Shown: one piece after another, positions 51,733-62,696 of the stretch
How positions within the stretch are numbered: position 1 is the stretch's first letter
How the letters are laid out: each line of letters opens with the position of its first letter
From: Sacculina carcini
Taxonomy: Eukaryota > Arthropoda > Thecostraca > Sacculinidae
Assembly (NCBI GenBank): GCA_916048095.2
Contig: OU696576.1
Location: 3,388,501-3,452,500, forward strand
Length of the DNA: 64,000 nucleotides
Direction: 5' to 3'
Position numbers and translations under genes: made by a program
Notes under the pieces: generated by a model
Seen by the model: the letters and a program-made list of their open reading frames with translations, nothing else
What the model was told of the DNA's origin: nothing
Databases searched by the model: none

Positions 51733-54115
51733 CAGTGGTTCTTAACCTTTTCTGTCCCGTTACCCCACATGAATTTCCTTGGCACCTCCATTACCCCATT
51801 CAAATTCGAAATAACAAAACACTATTGAATACTTCAGAAACATTTATTATGCCAACGAAAAATCAGCCAACATTCGAATATGGAGAAATGAATCAGTGAG
51901 ACATTTTTCACGACAAATTGGAAAAAAAACTAATGAGAGACCTGACACTGTTTCACAGCCATCAAACGGCTGAACCGTGGGGTGTAAGTAGTGAGGCAAC
52001 ACCTCAAGTCCCCATCAATCACAAGCCTGTTGCGAGATTTCGTCTTCATGGTCAACATCACCAAAAACCCCGCTTCACATCGATAAGTTGATGCCGCTTG
52101 GACAAGAACAGTGAGAGCTTCCTTTGCCAGATGAGGATAGTCCTCCCTTTGCGTCGCCCAGAAGGAGACCAAACTTTCACCAGCTTCAAAATCCGTCCTC
52201 AACTGGTTGTCTTCTCTCAGCTTCAGGAACTCCAGCTTCGTTTGAACGGCGGTATCTGGAATTGTGTTTTCACGCACCGTGAAGGGTCGCAAGATCCAGG
52301 GCTGATTTCGTCGTTCTTCGAGACCTGGGAAGTACTCCTCAATTGCTTCTGTCACAGCGACAAGATGTGCCGAGATCTCTTCTCGGAAGGAAAATTGGAT
52401 ATTCGGAACAGCTTCAAGTAATCCAGTCAACTCCAGGAAAGAGGACGTATCACCATCATTGACGCGCCTTGTGTACAACTCTAGCTTTTTCTTGAAATCC
52501 GCAACCTTGTCCATAGCGATTGGTATGAAAGTTTGATTGCCCTGCAGGCAAACGTTCAGGGCATTTACCTCAGAGAAAAAGTCGCACAAATACGCAACTT
52601 TCGTCAGAAACCCATGATCATTCATCTTCTCCTGAAGCCGATTCTCTTTCCCAGTACGAGCCCTTTCCAGAAAGAGAGCGACCTCCTCCCTAAGATCCAA
52701 TACACGCGTCAGGACATTCCCGCGGGAAAGCCACCGTACCTCCGTATGATACAAGAGATTTACGTGTTCCGCTCCCATTTCTTCGCACAGTTTTCGAAAG
52801 ATGCGACAATTCGTTGCGCTTGTCCGGATATGGTTCACGATGTTCACCACGTCTGACAGCACATCTTTTAGCGAAGCAGGAAGGGTTTTCATCGCCAAAG
52901 AATACCGGTGGATCATGCAATGGTTGAAGATGACATGAGGTGCAACGTTTTTGACATAGGCTTTGAACCCAGACCTGCAGCCTGTCATGGATGGCGCACC
53001 ATCAGTGCAAACACCAACAAGGCCCTTCCAGTCGAGCTCATGTTTGGTAATGAAGGTTTCCACAATTTTGAACACGTCCTCTCCTCGTGTGGTGGTGGTC
53101 AGCGGTTCGGAGAAAAGATACTCTTCCTTGAGATCGGTTCCGCTGAGATAACGGGCGAACACCATTAATTGTGAACAGCTGTCGACGTCTGTGGACTCAT
53201 CCAGTTGTAAGGAGTAAAATTGGCTATCCTTGAGACTGTTCACAATCTGTTCCAAAATGTCTTGGCTCATGTCCTGAATACGGCTCCGGATCGTATCGTT
53301 GGAAAGCGAGATTGTCTTGAGCTTGTCCGCCTGCTTCTCGCCTAGCATCAGCTTCGTCGACTCTAGTACACATGGCTTTATCAGCGTCTCGCCAATAGTA
53401 TGTGGTTTCTTGGCTTCGGCGATCCGCAGGGCGATACGATAAGATGCCTCGAGTGCTGCTGTAGTCTGCTGAGCGAAGTGACCCGTAGAGTCAATGCGTC
53501 CAGCCTTCAGCGCGGTTTCGCGTCTTTTGAAATAATCCAAGCTCTGCCCTTTAAGATGATTATGTGCTGATTCCAAGTGAGCCTTCAGTTTGCTCGGCTT
53601 CATGCTCTCTTGCGTCAGAACCTTATTACAGACAACGCATTGCGGCTTCTCGACTCCCTGCTGGACAATGCTGGTGAAACCCATTCGCAGGAATGCTTCA
53701 TTGTACGACCGTTTTCTTGACATTGTTCACGATTCAATCTGCAAAGGAATGAACACAAAATCAGAAATCACAAAATAAAACACACGGACAGTGTAGCACA
53801 GTAAAGCACCATGATCGGCCATAATTCACTCGATGTATGTAGTAATAGCACAAAATACGAGAGCAAAAGGTTTGCCCGGGTGAACTACTGTGTGTGGCCT
53901 GGGCGGTGATAGTGACGCGGCTATGATTGGCTGGAGGGGCAGACCAAAACAATGGGGAGTGGTAGCCGCGCTGCTATTGGCTAGCCTGCCACGGGGCTCC
54001 TCAATTGTCCCCACGTTGATGTCAAAATCAACTGTCCCCATTACCCTGCCATTACCCCCAGCAAAACCCCAAATTACCCCACTTGGGGTAATTACCCACA
54101 GGTTAAGAACCACTG
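51733..54115 (-). mobile_element. hAT DNA transposon, apparently complete
   Basis: The 16-bp terminal inverted repeats CAGTGGTTCTTAACCT are perfect (51733-51748 and, reversed, 54100-54115). The 2383-bp element contains one long intact transposase frame. A subterminal palindrome TTACCCC.ACTT.GGGGTAA lies near 54074-54092. ATTCAAT occurs on both sides (51721-51727 and 54120-54126) a few bases off the ends; a clean 8-bp duplication is not seen, so the exact ends or post-insertion changes are uncertain. Confidence 0.9.
51930..53723 (-). CDS. hAT transposase (ZBED5/FAM200-like), intact 597 codons
   Basis: It begins with a BED-type zinc finger ([20 protein letters not shown] then [10 protein letters not shown], residues about 27-56). 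The RNase H-like core has [19 protein letters not shown] (about 168, first acid), [20 protein letters not shown] (about 235, second acid) and [20 protein letters not shown] (about 324). The C-terminal dimerisation region ends with [20 protein letters not shown] (third acidic residue in CEAGF). Length and domain order match the ZBED5/FAM200/SCAND3-type hAT family. No stop or frameshift is present. Full terminal repeats suggest a recent arrival or an active element; domestication is unlikely because the TIRs remain. Confidence 0.93.
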   Translation of the reverse strand: MSRKRSYNEAFLRMGFTSIVQQGVEKPQCVVCNKVLTQESMKPSKLKAHLESAHNHLKGQSLDYFKRRETALKAGRIDSTGHFAQQTTAALEASYRIALRIAEAKKPHTIGETLIKPCVLESTKLMLGEKQADKLKTISLSNDTIRSRIQDMSQDILEQIVNSLKDSQFYSLQLDESTDVDSCSQLMVFARYLSGTDLKEEYLFSEPLTTTTRGEDVFKIVETFITKHELDWKGLVGVCTDGAPSMTGCRSGFKAYVKNVAPHVIFNHCMIHRYSLAMKTLPASLKDVLSDVVNIVNHIRTSATNCRIFRKLCEEMGAEHVNLLYHTEVRWLSRGNVLTRVLDLREEVALFLERARTGKENRLQEKMNDHGFLTKVAYLCDFFSEVNALNVCLQGNQTFIPIAMDKVADFKKKLELYTRRVNDGDTSSFLELTGLLEAVPNIQFSFREEISAHLVAVTEAIEEYFPGLEERRNQPWILRPFTVRENTIPDTAVQTKLEFLKLREDNQLRTDFEAGESLVSFWATQREDYPHLAKEALTVLVQAASTYRCEAGFLVMLTMKTKSRNRLVIDGDLRCCLTTYTPRFSRLMAVKQCQVSH

Positions 54116-54125
54116 TATAATTCAA

Positions 54126-55600
54126 TGCTACAAATTCATCGTCTGTTAATTGACTCAAGGACATGCAAGCACACACACGCGATAGACCTACGCTGCAATA
54201 CAAAACAATTGCGTAACACAATGCAAGCTTATATCATACGCACGTTGCAATAACGAGCAATGGCGTAACAATAAAAGCTCAATGTAGGCAATACACATGG
54301 ATTCACACATGCAATTCACGCACACCTCTCTCCTCCCATCTCATGAGTCATCTTGAGCGGCGTGCCCGATAGTTGTTGATGAATAAGTGTTTTTCTGCAA
54401 ACGACTGGAACGGCGATGAGCCGTTTGCTCAGCAGAGGTCGATGAGAGCACTCTGTCGTAGAGAAACGAGCCTTTCATGGCGATGACAGTTGGTGGGATT
54501 TGGCACTTATTTCTCCACAAAAGTCGACCACTCACTAAGTGAATCTGGTATTGTCGTCGCCTGCCACGCGACATCACAACGCCAACTATGTACCAGCGTT
54601 TCGTCAGGTGATCTTGGGTACGTTGTTGATCGTTTCGAATAACGGGGAGCGTGTGAGCACGTTTGTTGTAGCAAGAGACCACGTGTCTAGCTGTTGCTGC
54701 AGCACGACGATTTGCCTCTTCTTCTTTTGTTTGACATTCTGTCTGGAGTGCAGCAGAATGTGCTGGCAGACAGGTGCAGAGAACATGGCCGTACAGAACT
54801 TGAGCCGGCGAACGACCAGTGTGTGCTGGGGCTCTTGTAATCCACGGTCGAACTCCTCTTTGTCAATGTTACCGTTAGGCGCGACCTTTACTATCAGATG
54901 TTTAACACTTTTCACAGTTGTTTCCGCGTGTCCATTGTATTGAGGGTAATGTGCCGATGTGATCACTTAACGAACACCCCACTTTTCCAGGAACTCCGTT
55001 AACGTATGGCTGGTAAACTGGGTCCTCGTCGGTACGCAGCTTGACGGACACGCCAACCCTGAAATAGTGCCGGAACTGGCGTATTGTAGCTGCATCGATG
55101 GTATCCCGCCCACATGGTGCGAACACCCTCCACCCGGATATACGCTCTGCAATGACAAGAAATTGTTTCCCTGCTACGCTGAAATGGTCGGCTGAAACTG
55201 ACTTGAACGGTCTTTAAGGACGGTCGTCATTCATGTGCGGCTCCGGCTGTGGACTAGTCTGACAGGCCTCACAGATGCGGACCACAGCGATATCAGAGTT
55301 AATACCCAACCAAACAACTGTTTGGCGTGTTCTACGTTGTGTGGTCTTAACTTCACCATGACTCTCGTGCAGATGAACCAACACGGTTTTGCGAAGCGCT
55401 GCAGGAATCAAAATACACGGACCGTAGATAATAATGCCGTCATCGCAGTGACTCGTCACGGATTTTCCAATAATCTAGCGTGAAGGTTGACATGAAACAT
55501 GTAGTTTGTACCGTTGATTTGAGAAATCCTATTGGGCATTCTCTAGCAGCTTGGCGTATGTTGGGTCATCGCGTGCGGCCTGCTGAAACTCCTTCATTAT
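54126..55600 (-). mobile_element. Ty3/gypsy remnant: integrase end and probable 3' LTR
   Basis: The minus strand reads QQAARDDPTYAKL near 55580, the zinc-binding block IIIYGPCILIPAALRKTVLV...RICEACQ (55440-55260), a broken core (PSSCVPTRTQFTSH-like near 55035), ITSAHYPQYNGHAETTVKSV (54960) and the C-terminal LTKRWYIVGVVMSRGRRRQY (54600). A purine tract (plus strand cctctctcctccc, 54325-54337) adjoins a tentative LTR at 54126-54324. Everything upstream of 55600 is lost at the palindromic repeat. Several frameshifts. Confidence 0.8.
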
Positions 55601-55619
55601 TATAGCCGTGGTCATACAA

Positions 55620-55735
55620 GGCCAATTGTTGGCCAAGCCAACGATTGGCTTGGCCAACTGTTGGCTTGGTCGAGTGGGCACACGATACCGATGGTTGGCT
55701 AAGCCAACAGTTGGCCAAGCCAATCGTTGGCTCGA
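55620..55735. repeat. Cluster of TTGGCCAAGCCAA palindromes
   Basis: The block GCCAACGATTGGCTTGGCCA and following bases (about 55636-55666) is inverted at about 55699-55730, with the 13-mer motif itself palindromic. It would form a compound hairpin. Confidence 0.85.
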
Positions 55736-56039
55736 CCGGCGAGCATCTCCCGGTCACAAAGCGAGCGCGGTCCCTGCATCTCCGCGCTCGGCGGTTGCTA
55801 GCGCACCGCCTTCCGCACACGACGGAGCGACTCCCACCACTGCCATGGAGGTGGAGAGTTCCTCTAAGCGGAAGCTCTCGGTCTCTCCAAGTGGGTCCCC
55901 ACCTGACGTGGAGAGAGAACGATCGGCCAAGCGATGCGATTAGGTACCTGTGCTACCTGGTTTTTAGTGTATATGTGTTTTTTTAACGGGAGTATTTATT
56001 TGTATTTTATTCTATTATATTTATTTTTATGTCCATTTT

Positions 56040-59000
56040 ATAATGGAATATTAGAGGTATTAGACCGAATTTTAATTATTTACTGCATATTTTACACTCC
56101 CGACAATCATCGATTTTAGCAATACAGGAGACTAAGCTTTCAAATTCTTCGTATTTTAGTATTCAGGATCTTGACGTTTTTAGATATGATAATCCCAGCT
56201 CGACTATAGCCCATGGCGGGATTATGCTGGCTGTTCGCACCAGTGTACCCTGTCGCCGCCTGCATATTCAATCAGATTTGCAGGTGGTTGCGGTTCGGTG
56301 CTGGCTGGGTGGTAGGGAGGTGAGTGTGTGCTCATTGTACCTGCCGCCTGGTCGCCCGTTCCCAAGGGCTGACGTCGAGTTTTTAATCAGTTCACTTCCA
56401 CCCCCTTTTTTGTGTTAGGCGATTTTAATGCTCACAGCCCTTTTCTGGGTTGTAATGCATATTGTAGCCGTGGTTTTATTATGGAGGATATTTTAACTGT
56501 TTTAGACATATGTATTTTAAACACAGGTACATATACGCATTGCACCATGCCATCGGGAAGCATGTCCGCTCTGGACCTCAGTCTGTGCAGTTCCAGTCTG
56601 CAGGCATCCACGAGCTGTACCTTTGAGAACAGTCTGTATGGGAGTGACCACTTCCTATATGGATCTGTCTCAATGAGGTACCTAGGTTGGGAACACGACC
56701 ACCGAGATGGAATTTCAAACGAGCTGATTAGGTCCGCTATGATTGCTTGCCACTGGAAGCCATGGGAAACCCCACACTTCGACCCAGCGTCGAAGATTTT
56801 ACTGAGGCCATTGTCACCTGTGCCAAACAGAGCATTCCGCGTACGGCATCTCGTCCCCGGCGGCGTCCTGTCCCTTGGTGGACAGACGCGTGTTCTGCGG
56901 CGTTGCGAGAGCGACTTCGTTGCTGGGGTCGCTTCCGGCGCAACAGCACGGTGGCAAACATGTTTTGCTTTCGCCACGCTAGCGCACAAGCTCGATGGAC
57001 CTTTCGCGAGGCGAAGCGGGCCTCGTGGGTGTCCTATGTGTCCAGCATTAATCGGCATTGTCCTATATCCTTCATATGGGACCGTATAAAGCGCATCTCT
57101 GGGAAGTACCGTCTCACTCCACTGCCTTCTCTGAAGATCAATGGCGTGGACGTGATAAATCCGGAGCATGCTGCTCACGAAATTGGCCGATATTTAGCGG
57201 AGCGCTGTCGTGCAAACGTACACGACCCTGATTTTGCGGCGATCAAACAGCAGTGCGAGAGATCACCCGTTGATTTCTCCACCAACTGTCAGCTGCCAAT
57301 CAACAGCGATATTTCAGCATCTGAGCTGAGAACAGCCTTGCGATCGCTTCGCGATGTGGCTGAAGGCCCTGATGATGTTCACAACCTCATGCTGAAACGT
57401 CTGTCGCCCGCAGTGCTGTCCACTTTGCTGCAGGTCTTCAATGATCTGTAGAATGGTGGGCAGTTTCCAGCCTCATGGTGACGGGCAATCGTGATACCCA
57501 TCACAAAACAGGGCAAATCGGGCGATCACCCGTCTGACTATCGCCCGATATCGCTGACATCCAGTCTCTGCAAACTGCTTGAGAAAATGCTTTGCAGACG
57601 GCTGGTATGGTTTCTGGAACGCGGTCGGCTTTTCAATGATGTTCAGTGCGGATTTCGCCAGGGTCGCTCAACGTTAGACCACTTGGTGACCATTGACTCT
57701 CGCGTACGTGAAAGTTTCGCGCGAGGTCACCACGTCTGGGCGATATTCTTTGACATCGAGAAGGCATATGACACCACATGGCGACATGGTATTCTTCGCA
57801 AACTCCATCGCTGTGGTGTCAGAGGCAACATGGGGAGTTTTGTACACAATTTACTTTTGCACCGCACATTCTGTGTGCGTGTGGAGAACTCCCTGTCTCG
57901 TCCGTTCGATCAGACAGAAGGCGTTCCACAGGGTAGTGTGCTCAGCGTGGCCCTTTTTGCTATAATGATCAACGACATTGACAATCATTTGCCTCCCTCG
58001 ATTGGACGGTCTCTATTTGTGGACGACTTTGCCGTATGGTGTTCTTCCCGCAGCCCTGTTGCTGTCCAGCGTCAACTGCTGCTGGCGGTGAATAAAATAG
58101 AGACTTGGGGAACGCGTAACGGCTTCCGCTTCTCGACGTCCAAAACGGTCGGTGTACACAACCTCATGCTGAAACGTCTGTCGCCCGCAGTGCTGTCCAC
58201 TTTGCTGCAGGTCTTCAATGATCTGTAGAATGGTGGGCAGTTTCCAGCCTCATGGTGACGGGCAATCGTGATACCCATCACAAAACAGGGCAAATCGGGC
58301 GATCACCCGTCTGACTATCGCCCGATATCGCTGACATCCAGTCTCTGCAAACTGCTTGAGAAAATGCCGTCGAGGTGCCTGCCCTGACATGGAAGTGGAA
58401 TTGTACGGCAGTGCTGTCTCATTCCAACGCACGGTTCGGTTTTTTGGGGTCACGTTGGACTCGCGCTTGACCTACACCGACCATATTTCACAGCTGAGAA
58501 CCACATGTCTAAAGGCACTGAATGTGCTGAAGACTGTTTCCCGCATGCTGTATGGAGCAGATCGACAGTCCCTTCTCCTTCTGTACCGCTCGTTAGTCAG
58601 GTCGCGTCTCGATTACGCAAGCATCGTATATGATCTGGCTTCGGAGTCAGCAAAAAGCCGTTTGAATGTCGTACACCACGCAGGGATACGCATTGCCACC
58701 GGCGCGTTTCGCACGTCGCCAATCGTCAGCCTCCTCGTTGAGGCTGATGAGGCTCCGCTGGCGCTCCGTCGTTAAGAGCTGGGCATGCGTTATTCTTGCA
58801 AGCTGGCAATCACTCATGAAAACCCCGCGTATGACGTAGTATTTTCCCAGCATGTGCCTGAGCAGCATCACCTTCCAGGACCTCAGTGTTCTGTGCTGTT
58901 TTGCAGCAAAATGAAGGCACTGCTGGAGTCATGCAGGATGGGTGCTAACGGCGTCCTCAGGCAAGAATACACGGAGTCACCCTGGGAATTGGTCACACCC

Positions 59001-59852
59001 GAGGTCGACGTCTGGCTAGCAGCTCTGCCGAAACACCGTACAGTGCCCAATGTGCTTCGCTCTGGAGCGAATGCATTCTTACGGACGGTATACTGCCGTG
59101 TACACTGATGGGTCTAAGTCGGCCAGTGGTGTGGGTTGTGCGTTTGTAAGTGCGCTTCTATTCACACGGCTGAAATGTACGCTATCCTGCTGGCCCTGGT
59201 TTTTATTCGCTCATCTTCATTTTCATTGTTTTTAGTTCTATCCGACTCCCTTAGTGCTTTAACTTCATTATCGTCTTTCTCCTTACATCCTCTTATATAG
59301 AGGATTTTTATCTCTCTTGATATCATCCACCACCAGGGCAAGCGTGTAAAGTTCTGCTGGATTTCGGCCCATATTGGTATTTTGGACAACGAGCGAGCTG
59401 ACAGAGCCGCAAAAAGAGCTGCTGAACGAGACTTTTATTCATTTTATTTCAACTTTCCCATTCCGTATTCGGACTTTTATCCTATTATACATCGTTTCAT
59501 CCGTTCTCGCTGGCAGCTCTCCTGGGACGAATGTGGTTCTAACAAATTAAAAGCTATGAAGCCCGAAATCGGACATTGGATGTGCTCGTGTCGCCGGAAG
59601 AGGTCCGAGGAAGTGGCGCTCTGTCGTCTACGTGTGGGTCACACGTACGACACGCATCGCCATCTTCTACTCGGACAACCTGAACCCACGTGCAGCGCAT
59701 GTAATGCACGTCTCTCCGTGCAGCACATCCTGGTGGAATGCCCATCATTCTCAGAGGCGCGTCAACGTTTTCTTGGATCCGTTCGGACTATTCACGATGT
59801 TCTTGGACAGGAGCAATCGGCGGTCATTGAGGGCCGCATTTTTTTATTTTAA
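56040..59852 (+). pseudogene. ORF2 of the I-group LINE (broken)
   Basis: The endonuclease starts with an NIRGIRPNF block near 56047, then GGIMLAVRTSVP near 56217, a frame break at 56418 and FNAHSPFLGCN near 56425. The linker has RRRPVPWWTDACSAALRERL near 56860 and FREAKRASWVSYVSSINRHC near 57003. RT: IPITKQGKSGDHPSDYRPIS (57492), CGFRQGRSTLDHLVTID, AIFFDIEKAYDTTWRHGILR, EGVPQGSVLSVALFAIMIND, SLFVDDFAVWCSS (FVDD) near 58012, then the duplicated insert, then VRFFGVTLDSRLTYTDHISQ. RNase H: AVYTDGSKSASGVGCAF near 59096, a gap, and LDNERADRAAKRAAERD near 59379. A terminal Cys/His block PTCSACNARLSVQHILVECP lies near 59687. Multiple stops. Confidence 0.87.
58157..58366 (+). repeat. 210-bp internal duplication in the LINE RT
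   Basis: This block repeats 57380-57589 almost perfectly (ACAACCTCATGCTGAAACGT through GCTTGAGAAAATGC). It is inserted between the sequences for STSKTVG and RRGACPDMEVE, adding a stop in the middle of the RT. Confidence 0.93.
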
Positions 59853-60189
59853 CGGCTTTTGCCTTTTAGAACTATTTATTGATTTTTATTCTTCTGACTT
59901 TCATATTCATATCACTCACCCTCACGCTTATTTATTTCATCGCTCCATTACGTTCATATGCATACTTTCCGTTTAATTTAGCTATTAACAGACTGGGGGG
60001 GTGCCATATGGCCCTAGAGGCCGGTGCACCCCTTCAGCGTGACAGTGCGAGTTCATTGCACGGCAACGTGCAATGAGGCAAACGGCTGAAATGCAGGCTT
60101 GAAAAGTTGAACATGTTCAACTTCGGTTTTCGGGGCAATTGTTGGCCAAGCCAACAATTGGCCTCGTGTGACCACGGCTTTAGCGTATA

Positions 60190-61284
60190 CAGTAAAAACG
60201 TTCTTGTCCGGCATCAACGGGACCGCCGACATGCCGGATACTTGAATAGAAGCAAAATTATGTCCACAATCACCACCCTACACTCACGCATCTTACCATT
60301 ACAAAGATCAGCTGATACAACACTGCTGTACTAACATTCTCTTCAATACTTTCCTCTTACGAATAGGTTAATGGTTTACAAAAACCAAGTATACACTTAT
60401 TTGCTTTATTCAATATCAACCAACATGTACAGCATACAATAATCATATGAAAATGTACCAGTGTTTATGACACTTATTCGCTCTCCACACCTGTCACTGT
60501 ACATCCTCCGGGTCATCATCATCACCAGATTTTTTACTTGTTTGCCCCATTTTTTATTACAAGCTACCTTAAAATCGTTTCTAATGCTTCCTTGTCTGAA
60601 GCTCCTTCTTCTTTGCAACAAAAACTCATTCTGAGTGCAGTGAAGAGTCATAACAGCTCTGGTTGACATGTGTGTGCACTGCTCAGCAAACCTGACAAAG
60701 CCAACTATGTGTTTCGCAGCCTGTTTCCAAGTGACTTTAGGCTCATCATCATCATCAACACTATCATCACTAATTTTCTCTAAACGGTCTTCTACAACAG
60801 CGTTGACAAGTTCCTCGTCTGTGAGATTGAATGTTACGGCCTGATTTTCGTCCACGTCCATTCATTCCTGTAACGCTTCATCTGTGCACTCAATGCGCTC
60901 TGGTCGTGATCTAGTACAATATTGTCCTTTTAACATATTCGCCCCAACCCTCCCCAGATTCTCATAGAACACATTTGGCTAATATGTTCGCTCGTGCAAG
61001 CAAATATTCAGAGCCGTACAAAGACCTGTGAGTGGGGTTAAAGGTGTGGCCAATATCTTCACTTGTCAATACCGCATCAGAACAACGTGTGGACAATATA
61101 TTCACCTGAATCCAGGCGTTTTTCGACCCAGTAGTATATTCATCAGACAGTGAGCTCTGATTAGCCAGTGGTTTTCTACATAATGTTCAACTTACTGGTT
61201 TCAATGGTGCGAATCATTTCAGAGTACCAACTCGGGGAAAATGTATCGGATACCTGAAGGTGCCGGATAATAGGGGTTTTACTG
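60190..61284 (-). mobile_element. Tigger/pogo-like transposon, internally deleted
   Basis: The ends CAGTAAAAACGTTCTTGTCC (60190) and, reversed, CAGTAAAACCCCTATTATCC (61284) are inverted repeats continuing with GGCA. TA flanks both sides. At 1095 bp it is too short for an autonomous element. It lies 47 bp upstream of the last spartin exon. Confidence 0.87.
60406..60861 (-). pseudogene. C-terminal piece of a Tigger-type transposase
   Basis: The frame starts at 60861 (MDVDENQAVTFNLTDEELVN) and contains an acidic stretch (ISDDSVDDDDEPKVTWKQAA) and TLHCTQNEFLLQRRRSFRQG. The acidic linker and the following helix are typical of Tigger/jerky transposase tails. The DDE domain is missing. The last 50 residues are probably read-through. 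Confidence 0.7.
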
Positions 61285-61303
61285 TATATGTGTATAAGCG
61301 TGT

Positions 61304-61328
61304 ATGTGTGTGTGTGTGTGTGTGTGTT
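61304..61328. repeat. (GT)n microsatellite at the last spartin acceptor
   Basis: A GT run ending two bases before the TTGAG acceptor, in place of a normal pyrimidine tract. Confidence 0.9.
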
Positions 61329-61331
61329 GAG

Positions 61332-61619
61332 ATGGATGACGTGGTGGCGGTGGGCGGCGGCTTGTTGAGTGGATTGGGCAGCGTGTTTTGGTCGCTGGAG
61401 CGCGCCGGCCGGCAGTTGACTGCCAGCGTGGCTGACAGCACGGTGCGTCTGGTGCATCATGGATATGGCGATGAGGCGGCAGTGGCCACTGCGGCAGCAC
61501 TTGGCACGGCCGGCAACCTGCTGCTGGTCGGACACAACGCGCGAGCGCTCGGCGCCAAGGCCCTGGCCAAGCGCGTCGCTAAGGACACCGGCAGGCAGGT
61601 GCTGCACGCCGACCAGTAG
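61332..61619 (+). CDS. Spartin-like protein, last exon (end of senescence domain)
   Basis: The acceptor is gttgag|ATG (61330-61331), directly after a GT microsatellite, and the stop TAG is at 61617-61619. It encodes MDDVVAVGGGLLSGLGSVFW, SLERAGRQLTASVADSTVRL, then GYGDEAAVATAAALGTAGNL and ALAKRVAKDTGRQVL. It aligns with the spartin C-terminus (V.AASSV.GFSTVW..LE.A...., YKYG..AGEAT..A..., KK.A..TG..LL). Together the six exons give 407 residues. The tail after the senescence domain is very short compared with vertebrate spartin. An independent start at its ATG cannot be excluded. Confidence 0.87.
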   Translation: MDDVVAVGGGLLSGLGSVFWSLERAGRQLTASVADSTVRLVHHGYGDEAAVATAAALGTAGNLLLVGHNARALGAKALAKRVAKDTGRQVLHADQ

Positions 61620-62390
61620 TCAGGCGCGAATGCGGATTTCAGATTACAGCATTGATTCATATGACACATGTGTGTCGTTTGTGATATAATCTCGCGTTTC
61701 CCGTTATCATATCATCCCATTATCCGTGTATAGTCAATATTAATTATCAACGGAGACCAGCATCCCCGGTCCTCGTGCATCCTCAGTTGGGTTTGCCGGA
61801 TCTAGCTAGTCGGCAGGGATGGACAAGGGCTTGTCGTATGCTGATACCTTGTTTGCTGGCTGTCTAATGTCTTACTGTTGAGCAGGACCAAAAGTGAGAC
61901 GGTGCATGTGTGGTTGTGCGTACATTAGTCGGTCGTGTGGCTGTGCTGATGAATGAGCAATGTCACAAGTAATGTGTATTAGCTGTCACTGCTATCATAG
62001 CTAACCTGTGAAGGTAAATATTGGCGTGTTTGTCTTTGTTTCAATATCGGCAGGGATGTTATGTTGGATGTGATTTGGTGAGTGTTGTGGGTGTTTGTGT
62101 GAAGTTGATATGTAGGCACGGTTGTTATTTACCACGGATGCACTGGTTCAAGGTATTCAGTGATATGGGAATTCTAGACGGGTCCCTGGGAATTATATGA
62201 GTAGCATCTATGGCGGTAGTGTATCGATTTTTCTGAGAAAGACCTTCGGTGGAATGACCAGTGGGGTAGAGGAAGGGAAAGGGTTGGCAGAGAACTTAAT
62301 TGGCTTCAATAATTTCGCTTACATTTGTGTGAGGGGTCTCGGTGAAAATACTTAGGACAGCGCATTGTGAAGCGTATATAATACTTGGGC
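61620..62390 (+). other. Probable 3' untranslated and downstream region of the spartin-like gene
   Basis: No coding potential, no clear AATAAA signal and no element ends are visible. Confidence 0.4.

Positions 62391-62392
<2 letters not shown>

Positions 62393-62438
<46 letters not shown>
62393..62438. repeat. (TA)n microsatellite
   Basis: A run of about 45 bases of pure TA. Confidence 0.95.
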
Positions 62439-62440
<2 letters not shown>

Positions 62441-62696
62441 GGGTTGTCTATCCTCTAGGGTTATAAATTACCGATGTTCATATAGGATGTGTAATGTTTG
62501 AGATTAATTTCGGATTTTTGTTGGATTGTTGGCGTTCATTCTTACTATATAGAAAAACTATCGTATCCCGGAGAACAAACAAATATATTTTCATTGTTCT
62601 GTGTGTTTGTGTTTGAAAAAGTATATGTGGCGTATTATGTATGAACTGGAGTAACGTAGTTGATGTGAAATATTGGTATGTTTCATGGGCGTAGAT

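Larger units (their letters stand above)
55740..60030 (+). mobile_element. I-group LINE with endonuclease, RT and RNase H, decayed
   Basis: A short ORF1-like frame (SSSKRKLSVSPSGSPPDVER, ending 55942) precedes ORF2. The 3' region after 59852 is rich in TTTTATT and ends with a short GC-containing tail (gactgggggggtgccatatggcc). The RNase H places it in the I superfamily with the 32.6-35.0 kb copy. An internal 210-bp duplication disrupts ORF2. Confidence 0.85.
55604..60179. mobile_element. TIR-bounded palindromic repeat enclosing a LINE
   Basis: The left end AGCCGTGGTCATACAAGG followed by CCAATTGTTGGC (from 55604) is the near-exact reverse complement of the right end (to 60179): 30 bases with two mismatches. 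The left end continues with repeated TTGGCCAAGCCAA-like palindromes to about 55735. An I-type LINE fills the interior. The simplest reading is a small TIR element into which the LINE inserted. No target duplication is clear. Confidence 0.65.

Noticed and set aside
56432-57178. Minus-strand 248-codon frame in the LINE
   Set aside because: Lies opposite the endonuclease and linker of ORF2 and shows no known domain. A shadow frame.
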